Positions 44,309 to 53,406 are shown, counted from the stretch's first letter. The stretch: 64,000 nt of DNA from Rhodococcus spelaei (GCF_006704125.1 NZ_VIGH01000001.1:248001-312000); one strand, 5' to 3'. Notes: generated by a model not told the origin, from the sequence alone. A program made the numbers and translations.

Positions 44309-45457
44309 CCTGACCTCCGACACGACTCCCCGCCGGCGGCCGCACCGGCGTCACGGATCGAGTTCAGCGGAGCCAACCTGCTGCGGGCGCTGGCCGTCCT
44401 CGCCGTTCTCTACTCGCACATCTCGCTCTACTTCATCGACGACCTGCACACCGGTTGGTGGCTGATCGACGGCGTCTACCAGGTGTTCGTCGTCGGCGCC
44501 GGTCTCAATCAGCACCTGTCGTTCCTGGGCGTCGCCGTGTTCATGATGCTGACCGGTCTGATGCTCACCGCCTCGTCCATGCGACACACGCCCGGCCGCT
44601 TCCTGTTCAACCGGATCGGACGGCTGCTGCCCGCGCTGTGGGTGGCGATCGCGTTGGCGATCGTGCTGGTCAAGCTCGGTGTCAACGGCATGTTCAGTCC
44701 GCAGCACGGCATCACCAATGCCCAGTCGGCGCTCAGTTTCGTGCTCGGTGGCTTCTTCCTCACCCCCGAGGTCGCCGTGCTGGGGGTGACCTGGACCCTC
44801 GTGGTGCAGGTGGTGTTCTACCTGTACTGCGTCTCGTCCCGCCCGCTGCTGCGCACCTCGCCGATCGCGGTGCCGATCGCGGGCGCGGCGCTGTGCGCGG
44901 CGATCCTGCTCTACAACCGCTTCGTCCCGATGCCGTACTCGGTGCCGATGCTGAGCAAGATCGCCGCGACGCTCCCGGCGGTGTTCCTCGGCCAGATCAT
45001 CTACCTGGGGTGGGCGCGGCTGGCCGACTGGCGCTGGGTGGTGGTGGCCGTCATCGCGCAGGCCGAGGTGGTGCGCCTGGCCACCGACGTCCGCGCCTAC
45101 TGGGCCGGGGACCGCTACATGTGGACGATGGTGGTGGTCACCGGAGCGGTGCTGTTGTTGGTCCGCTACGACGGACCGGTGACCCGATGGCCGCCGGTGC
45201 GCTGGATGGCGACCCGCAGTTACGCCATCTACCTGCTGCACACGTTGATCCTGTACCGGGCGTACGAGTTGACCGTCGGCTACGTCGGCAAGACGGCGGC
45301 GATCGGGGTGTTCCTCGTGGTCACCGCGGTGGCTTCGGAACTGCTCTACCGCGCGGTTGAGGTCCCGGCCGGTCGCTGGATCTCTGCGGTGTCCGACCGC
45401 ATGGGCGCGTCCCGCACGGCCGCGGACCGACCGAAGGACGTCACCACCCGCGCGTAG
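44303..45457 (+). CDS. Membrane acyltransferase 3 family protein
   Basis: A 384-aa protein with ten or so membrane spans and the acyltransferase-3 signature: IEFSGANLLRALAVLAVLYSH with the catalytic His in LYSHISLYF, then MLTGLMLTASSM, RFLFNRIGRLLPALW (Arg motif), and C-terminal ATRSYAIYLLHTLI. Such proteins O-acylate sugars or glycolipids of the envelope. It resembles members acting on trehalose or glycan lipids in mycolata, but the substrate is not predictable. It is divergent from sodA and ends nine bases before msrA, so the two may be co-transcribed. Confidence 0.87.
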   Translation: MVPDLRHDSPPAAAPASRIEFSGANLLRALAVLAVLYSHISLYFIDDLHTGWWLIDGVYQVFVVGAGLNQHLSFLGVAVFMMLTGLMLTASSMRHTPGRFLFNRIGRLLPALWVAIALAIVLVKLGVNGMFSPQHGITNAQSALSFVLGGFFLTPEVAVLGVTWTLVVQVVFYLYCVSSRPLLRTSPIAVPIAGAALCAAILLYNRFVPMPYSVPMLSKIAATLPAVFLGQIIYLGWARLADWRWVVVAVIAQAEVVRLATDVRAYWAGDRYMWTMVVVTGAVLLLVRYDGPVTRWPPVRWMATRSYAIYLLHTLILYRAYELTVGYVGKTAAIGVFLVVTAVASELLYRAVEVPAGRWISAVSDRMGASRTAADRPKDVTTRA

Positions 45458-45466
45458 CATCGGGGC

Positions 45467-46177
45467 ATGTCCTGGTACGACGAAATCCTCGGCCACGCGT
45501 CCGCGAAGTCCACCCTGATCAGCGCCGAACAGGCTCTGCCCGGGCGCGCCCAGGCCCTTCCGGTACCGGCCGCCCACTACGTCAACGGACACCCGCTGAC
45601 CCCGCCCTTCCCGGAGGGCATGCAGACGGCCGTCGTCGGGATGGGCTGCTTCTGGGGTGCCGAGAAGGAGTACTGGCAGCTCGCCGGCGTGCACAGCACC
45701 GCGGTGGGTTACGCGGGCGGCTACACGCCGAACCCCAGCTACGAGGAGGTGTGCTCGGGCCGCACCGGGCACACGGAGGTCGTGCTGGTCGTGTTCGACC
45801 CCGAAGTGATCTCGTATGCTGGTGTCCTGCAACATTTCTGGGAGAACCATGACCCGACGCAGGGCATGCGGCAGGGCAACGACCAGGGCACGCAGTACCG
45901 TTCGGCGATCTACACCACCGACGATGCGCAGGTTGCGACCGCCCGCTCCACCGCCGAGGCCTTCGGCGCGCGACTGGCCGAGGCCGGATACGGCGCGATC
46001 ACCACCGAGATCGCCCCGCTCGGCGCCTTCTACTACGCCGAGGAGTACCACCAGCAGTACCTGGCCAAGAACCCCGGTGGGTACTGCCCGGTCCACGCGA
46101 CCGGAGTCAGCTGCCCGGTCGGGCTGCTCCCGCAGGACGAGGTGCCCGCGCAGACGGACGTGCTGCCGCCCCAGTGA
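45467..46177 (+). CDS. msrA: Peptide-methionine (S)-S-oxide reductase MsrA
   Basis: A 236-aa enzyme reducing methionine-S-sulfoxide in proteins. Catalytic Cys61 is in [39 protein letters not shown] and [23 protein letters not shown] are canonical, and C-terminal recycling cysteines lie in [14 protein letters not shown]. The N-terminal extension of about 50 residues is usual in actinobacterial forms. Its position beside sodA, nine bases after the acyltransferase, makes an oxidative-stress cluster. Confidence 0.96.
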   Translation: MSWYDEILGHASAKSTLISAEQALPGRAQALPVPAAHYVNGHPLTPPFPEGMQTAVVGMGCFWGAEKEYWQLAGVHSTAVGYAGGYTPNPSYEEVCSGRTGHTEVVLVVFDPEVISYAGVLQHFWENHDPTQGMRQGNDQGTQYRSAIYTTDDAQVATARSTAEAFGARLAEAGYGAITTEIAPLGAFYYAEEYHQQYLAKNPGGYCPVHATGVSCPVGLLPQDEVPAQTDVLPPQ

Positions 46178-46307
46178 GGGGTTCGCGGTCCCGCTGTGAC
46201 GGTGTCCGCACAGGCTTGATCTTGGTCGCCGCGCGGACGACCCTGGCGTGGATGACCTGCGCGGGGTGAGGGGCGACCGCCGGTGCGGGCGGCCACCCGG
46301 CCCGCAC

Positions 46308-47237
46308 TCAGCGCAGCTGCGGCATGACCTCGGTGGCCACCAGTTCCAGGTGGTCGAGGTCGTCGAGGTCGAGGGTCTGCAGGTAGATCCGGCTCGATCC
46401 GAGCTCGCGGTAGCGGCCGATCTTGTCGACGAGCTCGGCGGGGGAGCCGGCGGCACCGTTGGCGCGCAGCTCGTCCACCTCGCGGCCGATCCGTGCTGCG
46501 CGGGAGGCGATCTCGGCCTCGGTGCGTCCGCAGCACAGCACCAGCGCGTTCGAGAAGGCCAGCTCGGCGGGGTCGCGGTCGATCGCCGCGCAGGCCGCCT
46601 TGACGCGGTCGAACTGCACCGCGGTGTCCTCGGGCGAGGCGAACGGGAGGTTGAACTCGTCGGCATAGCGGGCGGTCAGTTCGGGGGTGCGCTTCTTGCC
46701 CATGCCGCCGATCACGATCGGCGGACCCGCCTGCTGGTGCGGCTTGGGCAGCGCGGGCGAGTCCAGGATCCGGTGGTGCGCGCCCTCGTACGAGAAGGTC
46801 TCGCCGACAGGCGTCTGCCACATCCCGGTTATCACCGCGAGCGACTCCTCGAGCCGGTCGAAGCGGTCCTTGAGCGAGGGGAACGGGATGCCGTAGGCGA
46901 GGTGCTCCTCCTCGTACCAGCCGGCGCCCAGGCCGAACTCCACGCGGCCGCCGCTCATGGCGTCGACCTGGGCGACGGCGATGGCCAGCGGTCCGGGGTG
47001 GCGGAAGGTCGCGGAGGTGACCAGGGTGCCCAACCGGATGGTCGAGGTCTCGCGGGCGATGCCGGCCAGGGTGATCCAGGCGTCGGTGGGTCCGGGCAGG
47101 CCTGCGCTGTTCATCGCGAGGTAGTGGTCGGACCGGAAGAACGCCCCGTACCCGAGCTGCTCGGCGGTCCGCGCGACGCGCAGCAGCTGCTCGTAGGTGG
47201 CACCCTGCTGCGGTTCGGTGAAGATTCTCAGCTCCAT
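46308..47237 (-). CDS. LLM-class F420-dependent oxidoreductase
   Basis: A 309-aa luciferase-like TIM-barrel protein (MELRIFTEPQQGATYEQLL, AFFRSDHYLAM, RLGTLVTSATFRHPGPLA, GLGAGWYEEEH, PPIVIGGMGKKRTPELTARYADEFN). Sequence style is that of F420-dependent rather than FMN-dependent members; the substrate is unknown. The start is the ATG at 47237. The frame stays open to 47408, but that extension (LSTELSTVSTALST) is only the translation of the DnaA-box cluster and is not counted as protein. Confidence 0.88.
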   Translation of the reverse strand: MELRIFTEPQQGATYEQLLRVARTAEQLGYGAFFRSDHYLAMNSAGLPGPTDAWITLAGIARETSTIRLGTLVTSATFRHPGPLAIAVAQVDAMSGGRVEFGLGAGWYEEEHLAYGIPFPSLKDRFDRLEESLAVITGMWQTPVGETFSYEGAHHRILDSPALPKPHQQAGPPIVIGGMGKKRTPELTARYADEFNLPFASPEDTAVQFDRVKAACAAIDRDPAELAFSNALVLCCGRTEAEIASRAARIGREVDELRANGAAGSPAELVDKIGRYRELGSSRIYLQTLDLDDLDHLELVATEVMPQLR

Positions 47238-47297
47238 GACCGCCAATGGTGCCCTATCGGCGCGCACGCGGCCGACCTCGTAGCGTTGTGCACTATC

Positions 47298-47426
47298 TGT
47301 GGACAACGCTGTGGAAACTGTGGATAACTCGGTGGACAACCTGTGGCCCGCATCACAAATGGGGTGCCTGGACTCGCTCTGGCCTGTGGATAACCCCGAC
47401 ATCGGCATTCCCCAGCCTGTGGAATA
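47298..47426 (+). promoter_or_regulatory. Cluster of DnaA boxes outside oriC
   Basis: Seven same-direction 9-mers related to TGTGG(A/C)(T/C)AA lie in 129 bases. Perfect: TGTGGACAA 47298 and TGTGGATAA 47319 and 47385. One mismatch: GGTGGACAA 47331. Weaker: TGTGGAAAC 47310, TGTGGCCCG 47342, TGTGGAATA 47418. The first five are spaced 9-12 bases apart, about one helical turn. TTGTCCACA is the favoured actinobacterial DnaA box. No dnaA, dnaN or AT-rich unwinding element is nearby, so this is read as a DnaA-binding or titration locus rather than an origin. Confidence 0.65.
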
Positions 47427-47491
47427 CGGGTTGGGGACCGACGGCCGCCACCTTGCTGCCGCTGTGCGGCGAACGTGACAGTATCGAGGGC

Positions 47492-47833
47492 GTGAGCTTC
47501 GGTGACGTGCCGTCGGTACCGGTCGGGGAGGTCCCCGACCTGGACGAGTCGGTGATCCTGTTGGACATTCGCGAGGACGACGAGTGGGAACTCGGGCATG
47601 CGCCCGGGGCCCTGCACATCCGCATGGTCGACGTGCCGGCCCGACTCGACGACATCGACATCGACGCCGAGGTGTACGTGATCTGCCGGTCCGGAGGGCG
47701 GTCGGTCACGGTCGTCGAGTACCTGAACGGGATCGGCTTCGAAGCGGTCATGGTCAGCGGCGGCATGGTGGCCTGGCAGAAGTCGGGCCTGCCGTTGACC
47801 GCCGGCCCGGGCGTCACGGCGAAGATCTACTAG
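47492..47833 (+). CDS. Single-domain rhodanese-like protein
   Basis: A 113-aa rhodanese (sulfurtransferase) domain with ILLDIREDDEWELGHAPGALHIRM and the active-site loop ICRSGGRSVTV (Cys near residue 70). It moves sulfane sulphur or handles thiols; the partner is unknown. The GTG at 47492 is chosen since GAGGG is just upstream and the domain begins soon after; a longer frame to 47246 runs through the DnaA-box cluster and is rejected. Its stop codon abuts the ATG of the next gene (TAGATG), so it heads a small operon with the DUF4328 protein and glpQ. Confidence 0.9.
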   Translation: MSFGDVPSVPVGEVPDLDESVILLDIREDDEWELGHAPGALHIRMVDVPARLDDIDIDAEVYVICRSGGRSVTVVEYLNGIGFEAVMVSGGMVAWQKSGLPLTAGPGVTAKIY

Positions 47834-48745
47834 ATGGCGGCCGTACAGGTGTGTGCCCGATGCGGCGTGAGCTGGCCGGTGCCGGCCACGCCCGCGCAGT
47901 GGTGCCCGGGTTGCCGCGGCGTGCTGCTGTCCCCGACGGATCCGAGCCGACCCGAACCGCGGTCGCGGCGCAACTTCCGCTGGGTCGCGAGGAGACCGGG
48001 CGCGCGGATCGCGCCCTCGCCGCGCGGTGCGTCCGGGTCCTCGCCGACGCCGTCCTACCGGGAGATGCCGCGCTGGGGCCTGCTCGACCCGCCACCCGCC
48101 GCGCCGGAGGAGTCTCCGGGCACCCGCACCGAGCGGCTCGGCGAGCTCGCACCCACCCTGCTGGTCGCGACGGCGCTGCTGTTCGCGGTCGGCGCGCTCG
48201 CGGAGCTGTTCCGGTACGCCCTGCTGCTGCGCAACCGCACCAGCCTGATCTCGCCGACGGTGCTGGCCGTCTCGGACGGGCTGGTCTCGGCGGCCGGGGT
48301 GATGGCCCCGGTGGTCGCCGTCTGCGCCGCCGCCGCGTCCGCGTCCTGGCTGGTGGGGGCGCGCGCGGCCGCCTTCGGCCGGTCGGGCCGGACCGATCCG
48401 CGCCGGCCTGCGGAGGTGATCCTGGGCTGCCTCACCCCGGTACTGAACCTGGTGCTGCCGGGGGTGTACCTCAACGAACTCGCCGAGTCGAATACCAAGA
48501 CGCGCAACCTGATTCGACTCTGGTGGGTGACATGGGCGGTCGGTGCCGCAATGCTGGTGCTGAATCTGGCGTGGCGCTCGCACGACTCCCTGCAGGCGCG
48601 CGCCAACGGGGTACTGGTGGCCGCGCTGACCGACCTGGTCGCGGTGGCCGTCGCCGTTCTCACGCTGGCCGTGATGCGCCGCGTCGACGGTCTCGGCGTC
48701 ACCGGTCGGCCGCGGGAGCTGACCCGGTGGGTGGTCGCCGGGTGA
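47834..48745 (+). CDS. DUF4328 membrane protein with N-terminal zinc ribbon
   Basis: A 303-aa protein. The N-terminus is a zinc ribbon (CARCGVSW and CPGCRG), then a basic Pro-rich linker, then about five membrane spans from residue 105 (TLLVATALLFAVGALAELFRY) with LGCLTPVLNLVLPGVYLNEL and NLIRLWWVTWAVGA, the DUF4328 core. The M. tuberculosis gene next to glpQ1 has the same arrangement. Function unknown. It starts immediately after the rhodanese stop and overlaps glpQ by four bases. Confidence 0.82.
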   Translation: MAAVQVCARCGVSWPVPATPAQWCPGCRGVLLSPTDPSRPEPRSRRNFRWVARRPGARIAPSPRGASGSSPTPSYREMPRWGLLDPPPAAPEESPGTRTERLGELAPTLLVATALLFAVGALAELFRYALLLRNRTSLISPTVLAVSDGLVSAAGVMAPVVAVCAAAASASWLVGARAAAFGRSGRTDPRRPAEVILGCLTPVLNLVLPGVYLNELAESNTKTRNLIRLWWVTWAVGAAMLVLNLAWRSHDSLQARANGVLVAALTDLVAVAVAVLTLAVMRRVDGLGVTGRPRELTRWVVAG

Positions 48746-49497
48746 GCGCCGACGGTCGCGGACCGCTGGTCGTCGCGCACCGCGGTGCGTCGGCCGCGCT
48801 GCCCGAGCACACCCTCGCGGCCTACCAACTGGCCCTCGAGCAGGGCGCCGACGGCCTCGAATGCGACGTCCGCCTCACCCGCGACGGGCACCTGGTGTGC
48901 GTGCACGACCGCACGGTGGACCGCACCTCCTCCGGGTCCGGGGTGGTCAGCGAGATGACGCTGCGGCACCTGAGCGAGCTGGACTTCGGCGGCAACGGTG
49001 AGCCGGTGCTCACGCTCGCCGAGCTGATCACGCTGGTGCTCGACTTCACCGGCCCCACCAAGCTGTTCATCGAGACCAAGCATCCGGTGCGGTACGGCGG
49101 GCTGGTCGAGAGCAAGGTGCTCGCCGAGTTGGCGCGTTTCGGGCTGTCCGCGCCCGCGTCGGCCGACCACTCGCGGGCGGTAGTCATGTCGTTCTCGGCG
49201 ACGGCGGTGTGGCGCATCCGGCGGTCGGCGCCGCTGCTGCCGACGGTGCTGCTCGGCGAGTCGTCCCGGTACCTGGGCGGCAGCGCCGCGACGACGGTCG
49301 GGGCCACCGCGGTCGGGCCGTCGATCAAGACCCTGCGCGAGCATCCCGAACTGGTGGACCGGGCGGCCGCGTCCGGTCGGGCGACGTACTGCTGGACGGT
49401 CGACGAGCGCGCGGACGTCGAGCTGTGCCGCGAACTCGGCGTCGGCTGGATCGCCACCAACCACCCCGGCCGGACCAAGGAATGGCTCGCGGGTTAG
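48742..49497 (+). CDS. glpQ: Glycerophosphodiester phosphodiesterase
   Basis: A 251-aa cytoplasmic GDPD TIM-barrel enzyme. Catalytic motif: VVAHRGASAALPEHT, ECDVRLTRDGHLVCVHDRTVDRTS (Glu/Asp metal ligands and acid-base His), FIETKHP, and YCWTVDERAD near the C-terminus. It splits glycerophosphodiesters, releasing sn-glycerol-3-phosphate from deacylated phospholipids. The GTG start overlaps the stop of the DUF4328 gene as GTGA. It is orthologous in position and type to M. tuberculosis glpQ1. Confidence 0.93.
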   Translation: MSADGRGPLVVAHRGASAALPEHTLAAYQLALEQGADGLECDVRLTRDGHLVCVHDRTVDRTSSGSGVVSEMTLRHLSELDFGGNGEPVLTLAELITLVLDFTGPTKLFIETKHPVRYGGLVESKVLAELARFGLSAPASADHSRAVVMSFSATAVWRIRRSAPLLPTVLLGESSRYLGGSAATTVGATAVGPSIKTLREHPELVDRAAASGRATYCWTVDERADVELCRELGVGWIATNHPGRTKEWLAG

Positions 49498-49521
49498 CCG
49501 GGGCGTGTAGGTTTTCCGGTC

Positions 49522-50433
49522 GTGGGTAAGAGCAAGAGAAACAGTGGTCCCAAGCCCGACAGCAACCGCGCGGCCAAGCTCGCCGAGCGGCGCGCCGCCC
49601 AGGACAGCGCCGCGGCGACAGCGGTGCCCCGGCCGTTCGAGGGCCTCGCGGCCGAGTGCGACCTCGTCGCGCTGCGCGAGTTCGTCCCGTCCGCCACGGC
49701 GCCGCTGCCGCTGACTGCCGGCGAGCGTGCGGTGGTGGCCGCCACCGTGCTGCCCGGCGCGGTCGCGGCACTGGTGCGCGACGAGACCGACGCGGCCACC
49801 GGATTCGTCGGCCTGCAGGTGCAGGCCTCGTCGACGGACGTGGCGGCCGACCTCGCCGCCGCGGTGACCTGGGCCGTCGCCGCCGAGCCCGGGCAGTCGC
49901 TGACGGCCGCCGAGGCGAGCGAGGGTACCCACCTCGCCGACGTGATCGACGCGTCCGCGCTGCTGGAGATAACCGTGCACCAGGACTTCAACTGGTGGAT
50001 CCCCGAGGGCGTCACGCCCGCACCGGAGGTCGCCGCGACCGTCGAGCAGGCCAACTCGGTGATCATGCCGTCCGCCCGACTCGACGCCGACGGTGTCGTC
50101 GCGGCCTGGTGGGTCGACGCCGGCGAGAAGGCGCACCTGCGCTGGGTGCGTCCCGAGGACGAGGACGAGCTGATGCTCGCGCTGGCCCGCGTCCACGCCT
50201 CGGGTGGTCTGCACCTCGGCGAGGGGTCGCGCTACGCCGGGTCGTTCCGTACGCACGGCCTGCTGGTGCCGGTGTTCGATCTCGATCCCGAGAAGCACGC
50301 GCAGGAGTGGGCGCCCGCGACCGCCGAGCTCGGCGAGCGTCTGGCGCAGGCCCTTGCCGTCGACACCCCGCTCACCTCCGACGAGCGTCGCAGCCGCGAC
50401 GGACTGCGCGGACGCCAGGTCACCCTGCGCTGA
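49522..50433 (+). CDS. DUF5926 family protein
   Basis: A 303-aa soluble protein starting MGKSKRNSGPKPDSNRAAKL, a basic N-terminus typical of the actinobacterial DUF5926 family (recalled from memory), followed by RPFEGLAAECDLVALREFVPSA and the conserved HQDFNWWIPEG near residue 155. No catalytic motif is evident. Function unknown. It lies 24 bases after glpQ on the same strand with the start codon ending a Gly-rich spacer, and a hairpin closes the unit. Confidence 0.8.
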   Translation: MGKSKRNSGPKPDSNRAAKLAERRAAQDSAAATAVPRPFEGLAAECDLVALREFVPSATAPLPLTAGERAVVAATVLPGAVAALVRDETDAATGFVGLQVQASSTDVAADLAAAVTWAVAAEPGQSLTAAEASEGTHLADVIDASALLEITVHQDFNWWIPEGVTPAPEVAATVEQANSVIMPSARLDADGVVAAWWVDAGEKAHLRWVRPEDEDELMLALARVHASGGLHLGEGSRYAGSFRTHGLLVPVFDLDPEKHAQEWAPATAELGERLAQALAVDTPLTSDERRSRDGLRGRQVTLR

Positions 50434-50451
50434 CAGGCGGCTCCGCCGCCC

Positions 50452-50491
50452 GTGAGTCCTTCTGGCCCCCATGGGGACCGGAAGGACTCAC
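50452..50491. terminator. Bidirectional hairpin terminator (repeat family 2)
   Basis: A stem of about 19 bp (GTGAGTCCTTCTGGCCCC with two imperfect pairs) and a tiny loop, between convergent DUF5926 and lutC genes. It is a near-copy of the hairpin at 60341-60384. Confidence 0.75.
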
Positions 50492-50498
50492 AGGCGCG

Positions 50499-51122
50499 TC
50501 AGCGCACGATGACGACGTGCAGGTTCCGCGGACCGTGCACGCCCTCGACCCGCTCGAGTTCGATGTCGGACGTGGCGGACGGCCCGCTGATCATCGTGGT
50601 CGGCCGCTCGGGCACCAGCCGGGCCAGCGACTCCGGCACGCCCACCTCGACGGTCCCCAGCGGCACCACGCACACGTGGGTGTCGGGCACCAGGGTCAGC
50701 GCCCGACGACCCTGATCGGCGCGACCGTCGAGGAAGATGGTTCCGGTCTCGGCGCAGCTGACCGTCGAGGAGGTCACCACCGCGTCCAGGTCGGCCAACT
50801 GCGGCGCTGGGATGTCGGGACCGTCCACGACCACGTCGCCGTCGAATCCCGACAGCCACGAATCATCGAGTCCCACAGGCACACCCACGCGCCTCGCACC
50901 GACCTCGCCGAGCACCCGCACGACGGTGGCGGGCAGGTCTGCCGCCTCGCACCGGTGCACGTGCGCCTTGTAGTCGACCAGCCGGTCCACCAGAAGCGCG
51001 ATCAGCTCCGCCGGGGGCAGGGTGCGCCCGGTCCGGTACTCGCGCGGAACCCGCTGCGGCGCAGGCGGTGCCAGCGTCAGCGCGTCCCGGATCCGGCCGA
51101 GGATCACGTCCCGACTGCTCAT
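50499..51122 (-). CDS. lutC: Lactate utilization protein LutC (LUD domain)
   Basis: A 207-aa LUD-domain protein (MSSRDVILGRIRDAL; later DAVVTSSTVSCAETGTI, and C-terminal GVHGPRNLHVVIVR). LutC is the third subunit of the L-lactate dehydrogenase complex LutABC; its exact role is unsettled. The ATG overlaps the lutB stop as ATGA. It is last in the operon and ends at a bidirectional hairpin. Confidence 0.95.
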   Translation of the reverse strand: MSSRDVILGRIRDALTLAPPAPQRVPREYRTGRTLPPAELIALLVDRLVDYKAHVHRCEAADLPATVVRVLGEVGARRVGVPVGLDDSWLSGFDGDVVVDGPDIPAPQLADLDAVVTSSTVSCAETGTIFLDGRADQGRRALTLVPDTHVCVVPLGTVEVGVPESLARLVPERPTTMISGPSATSDIELERVEGVHGPRNLHVVIVR

Positions 51123-52633
51123 GCCCGTCCCTCTTCCCGTGCGGCCGCCATCGCGGCGCGGCCCTCGTCCGAGTCCCACCACTGGCGGAACGTGTGTTTC
51201 GGCGGCGCCGGGATGTCCCGGGCGGCGGTCCACCCGTTCAGCGGCGGCGGCAGGGTGGAGATCTTGCCCTTCTTGCCGGCCATGAGGCGGCCGAGACCGG
51301 CGGCCTTCTGGGCCACGGTGAAGCGGCGCGCGGAGCTCATCGCGACCGACGCGGCCTTCATCGCGACCTTCTCGGCGCCGAGCCCCGCCTTCTCGACCTT
51401 CTGGTGCCGCAGCTCCACCAGCAGCGACGGGATGTCGATCTTGACGGGGCACGCGTCGAAGCAGGCCCCGCACAGGCTGGACGCGAACGGCAGCGTCGAG
51501 TTGGGGTCCGCGGCGTCGTCCATGCCGGCGAGTTGCGGGGTGAGCACCGCGCCGATCGGGCCGGGATAGGTCGAGCCGTACGCGTGCCCGCCGGTGCGCT
51601 CGTACACCGGGCACACATTCAGGCAGGCCGAGCAGCGGATGCACTTGAGTGCCTCGCGGCCGATCTCGTCGGCCAGGGTGGCGGTGCGGCCGTTGTCGAG
51701 CAGGACAAGGTGGAAGGCCTGTGGGCCGTCGCCGTCGGTGACGCCGGTCCACATCGACGTGTACGGGTTCATCCGTTCGCCGGTGGACGAACGCGGCAGC
51801 AGTTGCAGGAACACCTCGAGGTCGGCGTAGGTCGGCAGCACCTTCTCGATGCCCATCACGGTGATCAGGGTCTGCGGCAGGGTCAGGCACATCCGACCGT
51901 TGCCCTCGGACTCGACCACGCCGAGGGTGCCGGTGTCGGCGATTCCGAAGTTGGCGCCCGAGATCGCGACCGGCACGGTCATGAACTTGTGCCGCAAGAA
52001 CTTTCGGGATGCCGCGGCGAGGTGCGCCGGGTTGTCGTCGAGGTCCGGGTCGACGCCGGTCATCTCGCGCAGGAAGATCTCGCGGATCTCGGAGCGGTTG
52101 CGATGGATGGCGGGCACCAGGATGTGCGAGGGCTTGTCGTGGCCGAGTTGGACGATGAGCTCCGCCAGGTCGGTCTCGAAGGCGGTGATGCCCTGCTCGG
52201 CCAGGTGTTCGTTGAGCCCGATCTCCTGGGTGGCCATCGACTTGACCTTGATGACCTCGTCGGAGCCGGACTCGCGGACCAGGCGGGTGACGATCTCGTT
52301 GGCCTCGTTGGCATCCGCGGCCCAGTGCACCACGCCGCCGCGCGCGGTGACCGCGGCCTCGAGCTGCTCGAGCAACTCGGGCAGTCGGTTCATCGCGTCG
52401 ACCTTGATCGCGGATCCGGCGTCGCGCAACGACTCCCAGTCCGGCAGCTCGCCGGTGACGTGCAGTCGCTTGGCCCGGATGGTGTGCGTCGCCTTGCCGA
52501 TGTTGCGGCGCAGCTGGGCGTTGGCCAGCTCGTGGTGCGCGGCGTCGGGGAACTTCTCGTCGCCGCGCAGGAAGCCGGCGCCGCGGGGCGCGCGCGGGGG
52601 CATCGCGGGCAGGCCCAGGTTCGTGCCGGTCAT
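51119..52633 (-). CDS. lutB: Lactate utilization iron-sulfur protein LutB
   Basis: A 504-aa protein with an N-terminal LUD-like region (VVHWAADANEANEIV, VKVKSMATQEIGLNEHL, SGANFGIADTGTLG) and a C-terminal ferredoxin-like part with two 4Fe-4S sets (CIRCSACLNVCPVY near residue 330 and CGACFDACPVKIDIP near residue 378). It carries electrons in the LutABC L-lactate oxidising complex. The ATG at 52633 overlaps the lutA stop as ATGA; the open frame further upstream is a shadow of lutA. Confidence 0.96.
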   Translation of the reverse strand: MTGTNLGLPAMPPRAPRGAGFLRGDEKFPDAAHHELANAQLRRNIGKATHTIRAKRLHVTGELPDWESLRDAGSAIKVDAMNRLPELLEQLEAAVTARGGVVHWAADANEANEIVTRLVRESGSDEVIKVKSMATQEIGLNEHLAEQGITAFETDLAELIVQLGHDKPSHILVPAIHRNRSEIREIFLREMTGVDPDLDDNPAHLAAASRKFLRHKFMTVPVAISGANFGIADTGTLGVVESEGNGRMCLTLPQTLITVMGIEKVLPTYADLEVFLQLLPRSSTGERMNPYTSMWTGVTDGDGPQAFHLVLLDNGRTATLADEIGREALKCIRCSACLNVCPVYERTGGHAYGSTYPGPIGAVLTPQLAGMDDAADPNSTLPFASSLCGACFDACPVKIDIPSLLVELRHQKVEKAGLGAEKVAMKAASVAMSSARRFTVAQKAAGLGRLMAGKKGKISTLPPPLNGWTAARDIPAPPKHTFRQWWDSDEGRAAMAAAREEGRA

Positions 52634-53385
52634 GCCCGCGCCTCCACGGGCTTCTCCACCGATGCCAGGATCTCGGCGAGATGGACCGTGCGGGTGCCCA
52701 TCTGCAGCCGCGACATGCCGCCACCGATGTGCATCAGGCACGACGAGTCGCTGGCGCAACAGAATTCGGCGCCGGTGTCCGCGACGTTCCGGATCTTGTC
52801 GGCGAGCATGGCGGTCGAGGTCTCGGCGTTCTTGATCGCGAAGGTGCCACCGAAACCGCAGCAGACGTCCGCCTCCGGAAGCTCGACCAGGTCGATCTCG
52901 CGCACCGCGCGCAGCAGCTGCAGCGGCTTGTCGCCGACGCGCAGCATCCGCAGCGAGTGGCAGGTGGGGTGGTAGGTGACGCGATGCGGGTAGTAGGCGC
53001 CGACGTCAGTGACGCCGAGGACGTCGACGAGCAGTTCGGAGAGCTCGTAGGTCTTGGCCTTGACGGTCTCGACCTGCCCGCACAGGGCGGCACTGCCGTA
53101 GCGAGAGGCGACGATCTCGTGCTGGTGCCGGACCGAACCGACGCAGGACCCGGACGGCACGACCACTGCGTCGATGGAGGCGTCGCCGAAGTTCTCGGCG
53201 TAGTTGCGCACCAGTGGCAGCGCCTCCGGCTGGTAGCCGGTGTTGACGTGCATCTGGCCGCAGCAGGTCTGTCCCGGAGGGAACACGACCTCGTGTCCGA
53301 GGCGGGTGAGCAGCAGGGCGGTGGACTTGGCCGCATCCGGGAACATCGTGTCCCCGATGCACGTGGCGAACAGCGCGATTCGCAT
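52630..53385 (-). CDS. lutA: Lactate utilization protein LutA (CCG-domain Fe-S protein)
   Basis: A 251-aa protein with two cysteine-rich CCG domains: FPPGQTCCGQMHVNTGY near residue 40 and DVCCGFGGTFAIKN near residue 170, with further ligands in CHSLRML and SSCLMHI. It is the first subunit of LutABC, which oxidises L-lactate to pyruvate. It is first in lutABC, whose genes overlap by ATGA steps. A perfect GntR-type palindrome lies 22 bases upstream of its start. Confidence 0.96.
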   Translation of the reverse strand: MRIALFATCIGDTMFPDAAKSTALLLTRLGHEVVFPPGQTCCGQMHVNTGYQPEALPLVRNYAENFGDASIDAVVVPSGSCVGSVRHQHEIVASRYGSAALCGQVETVKAKTYELSELLVDVLGVTDVGAYYPHRVTYHPTCHSLRMLRVGDKPLQLLRAVREIDLVELPEADVCCGFGGTFAIKNAETSTAMLADKIRNVADTGAEFCCASDSSCLMHIGGGMSRLQMGTRTVHLAEILASVEKPVEARA

Positions 53386-53406
53386 GCAGATCTCCGAAAT
53401 CGTCTA

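Noticed and set aside
44112-44465. Open frames running through the 33-bp repeats as a repeat protein
   Set aside because: The unit length is a multiple of three, so frames stay open by default in several readings; none has a credible start and they clash with the acyltransferase start.
47298-47426. The DnaA-box cluster as the true replication origin
   Set aside because: No dnaA, dnaN, rpmH or gyrB neighbours and no AT-rich unwinding region; better explained as a secondary DnaA-binding locus.
47238-47491. Extension of the LLM gene (to 47408) or of the rhodanese gene (from 47246) across the gap
   Set aside because: The extra residues are low-complexity translations of the DnaA boxes, and better starts with proper spacing exist at 47237 and 47492.
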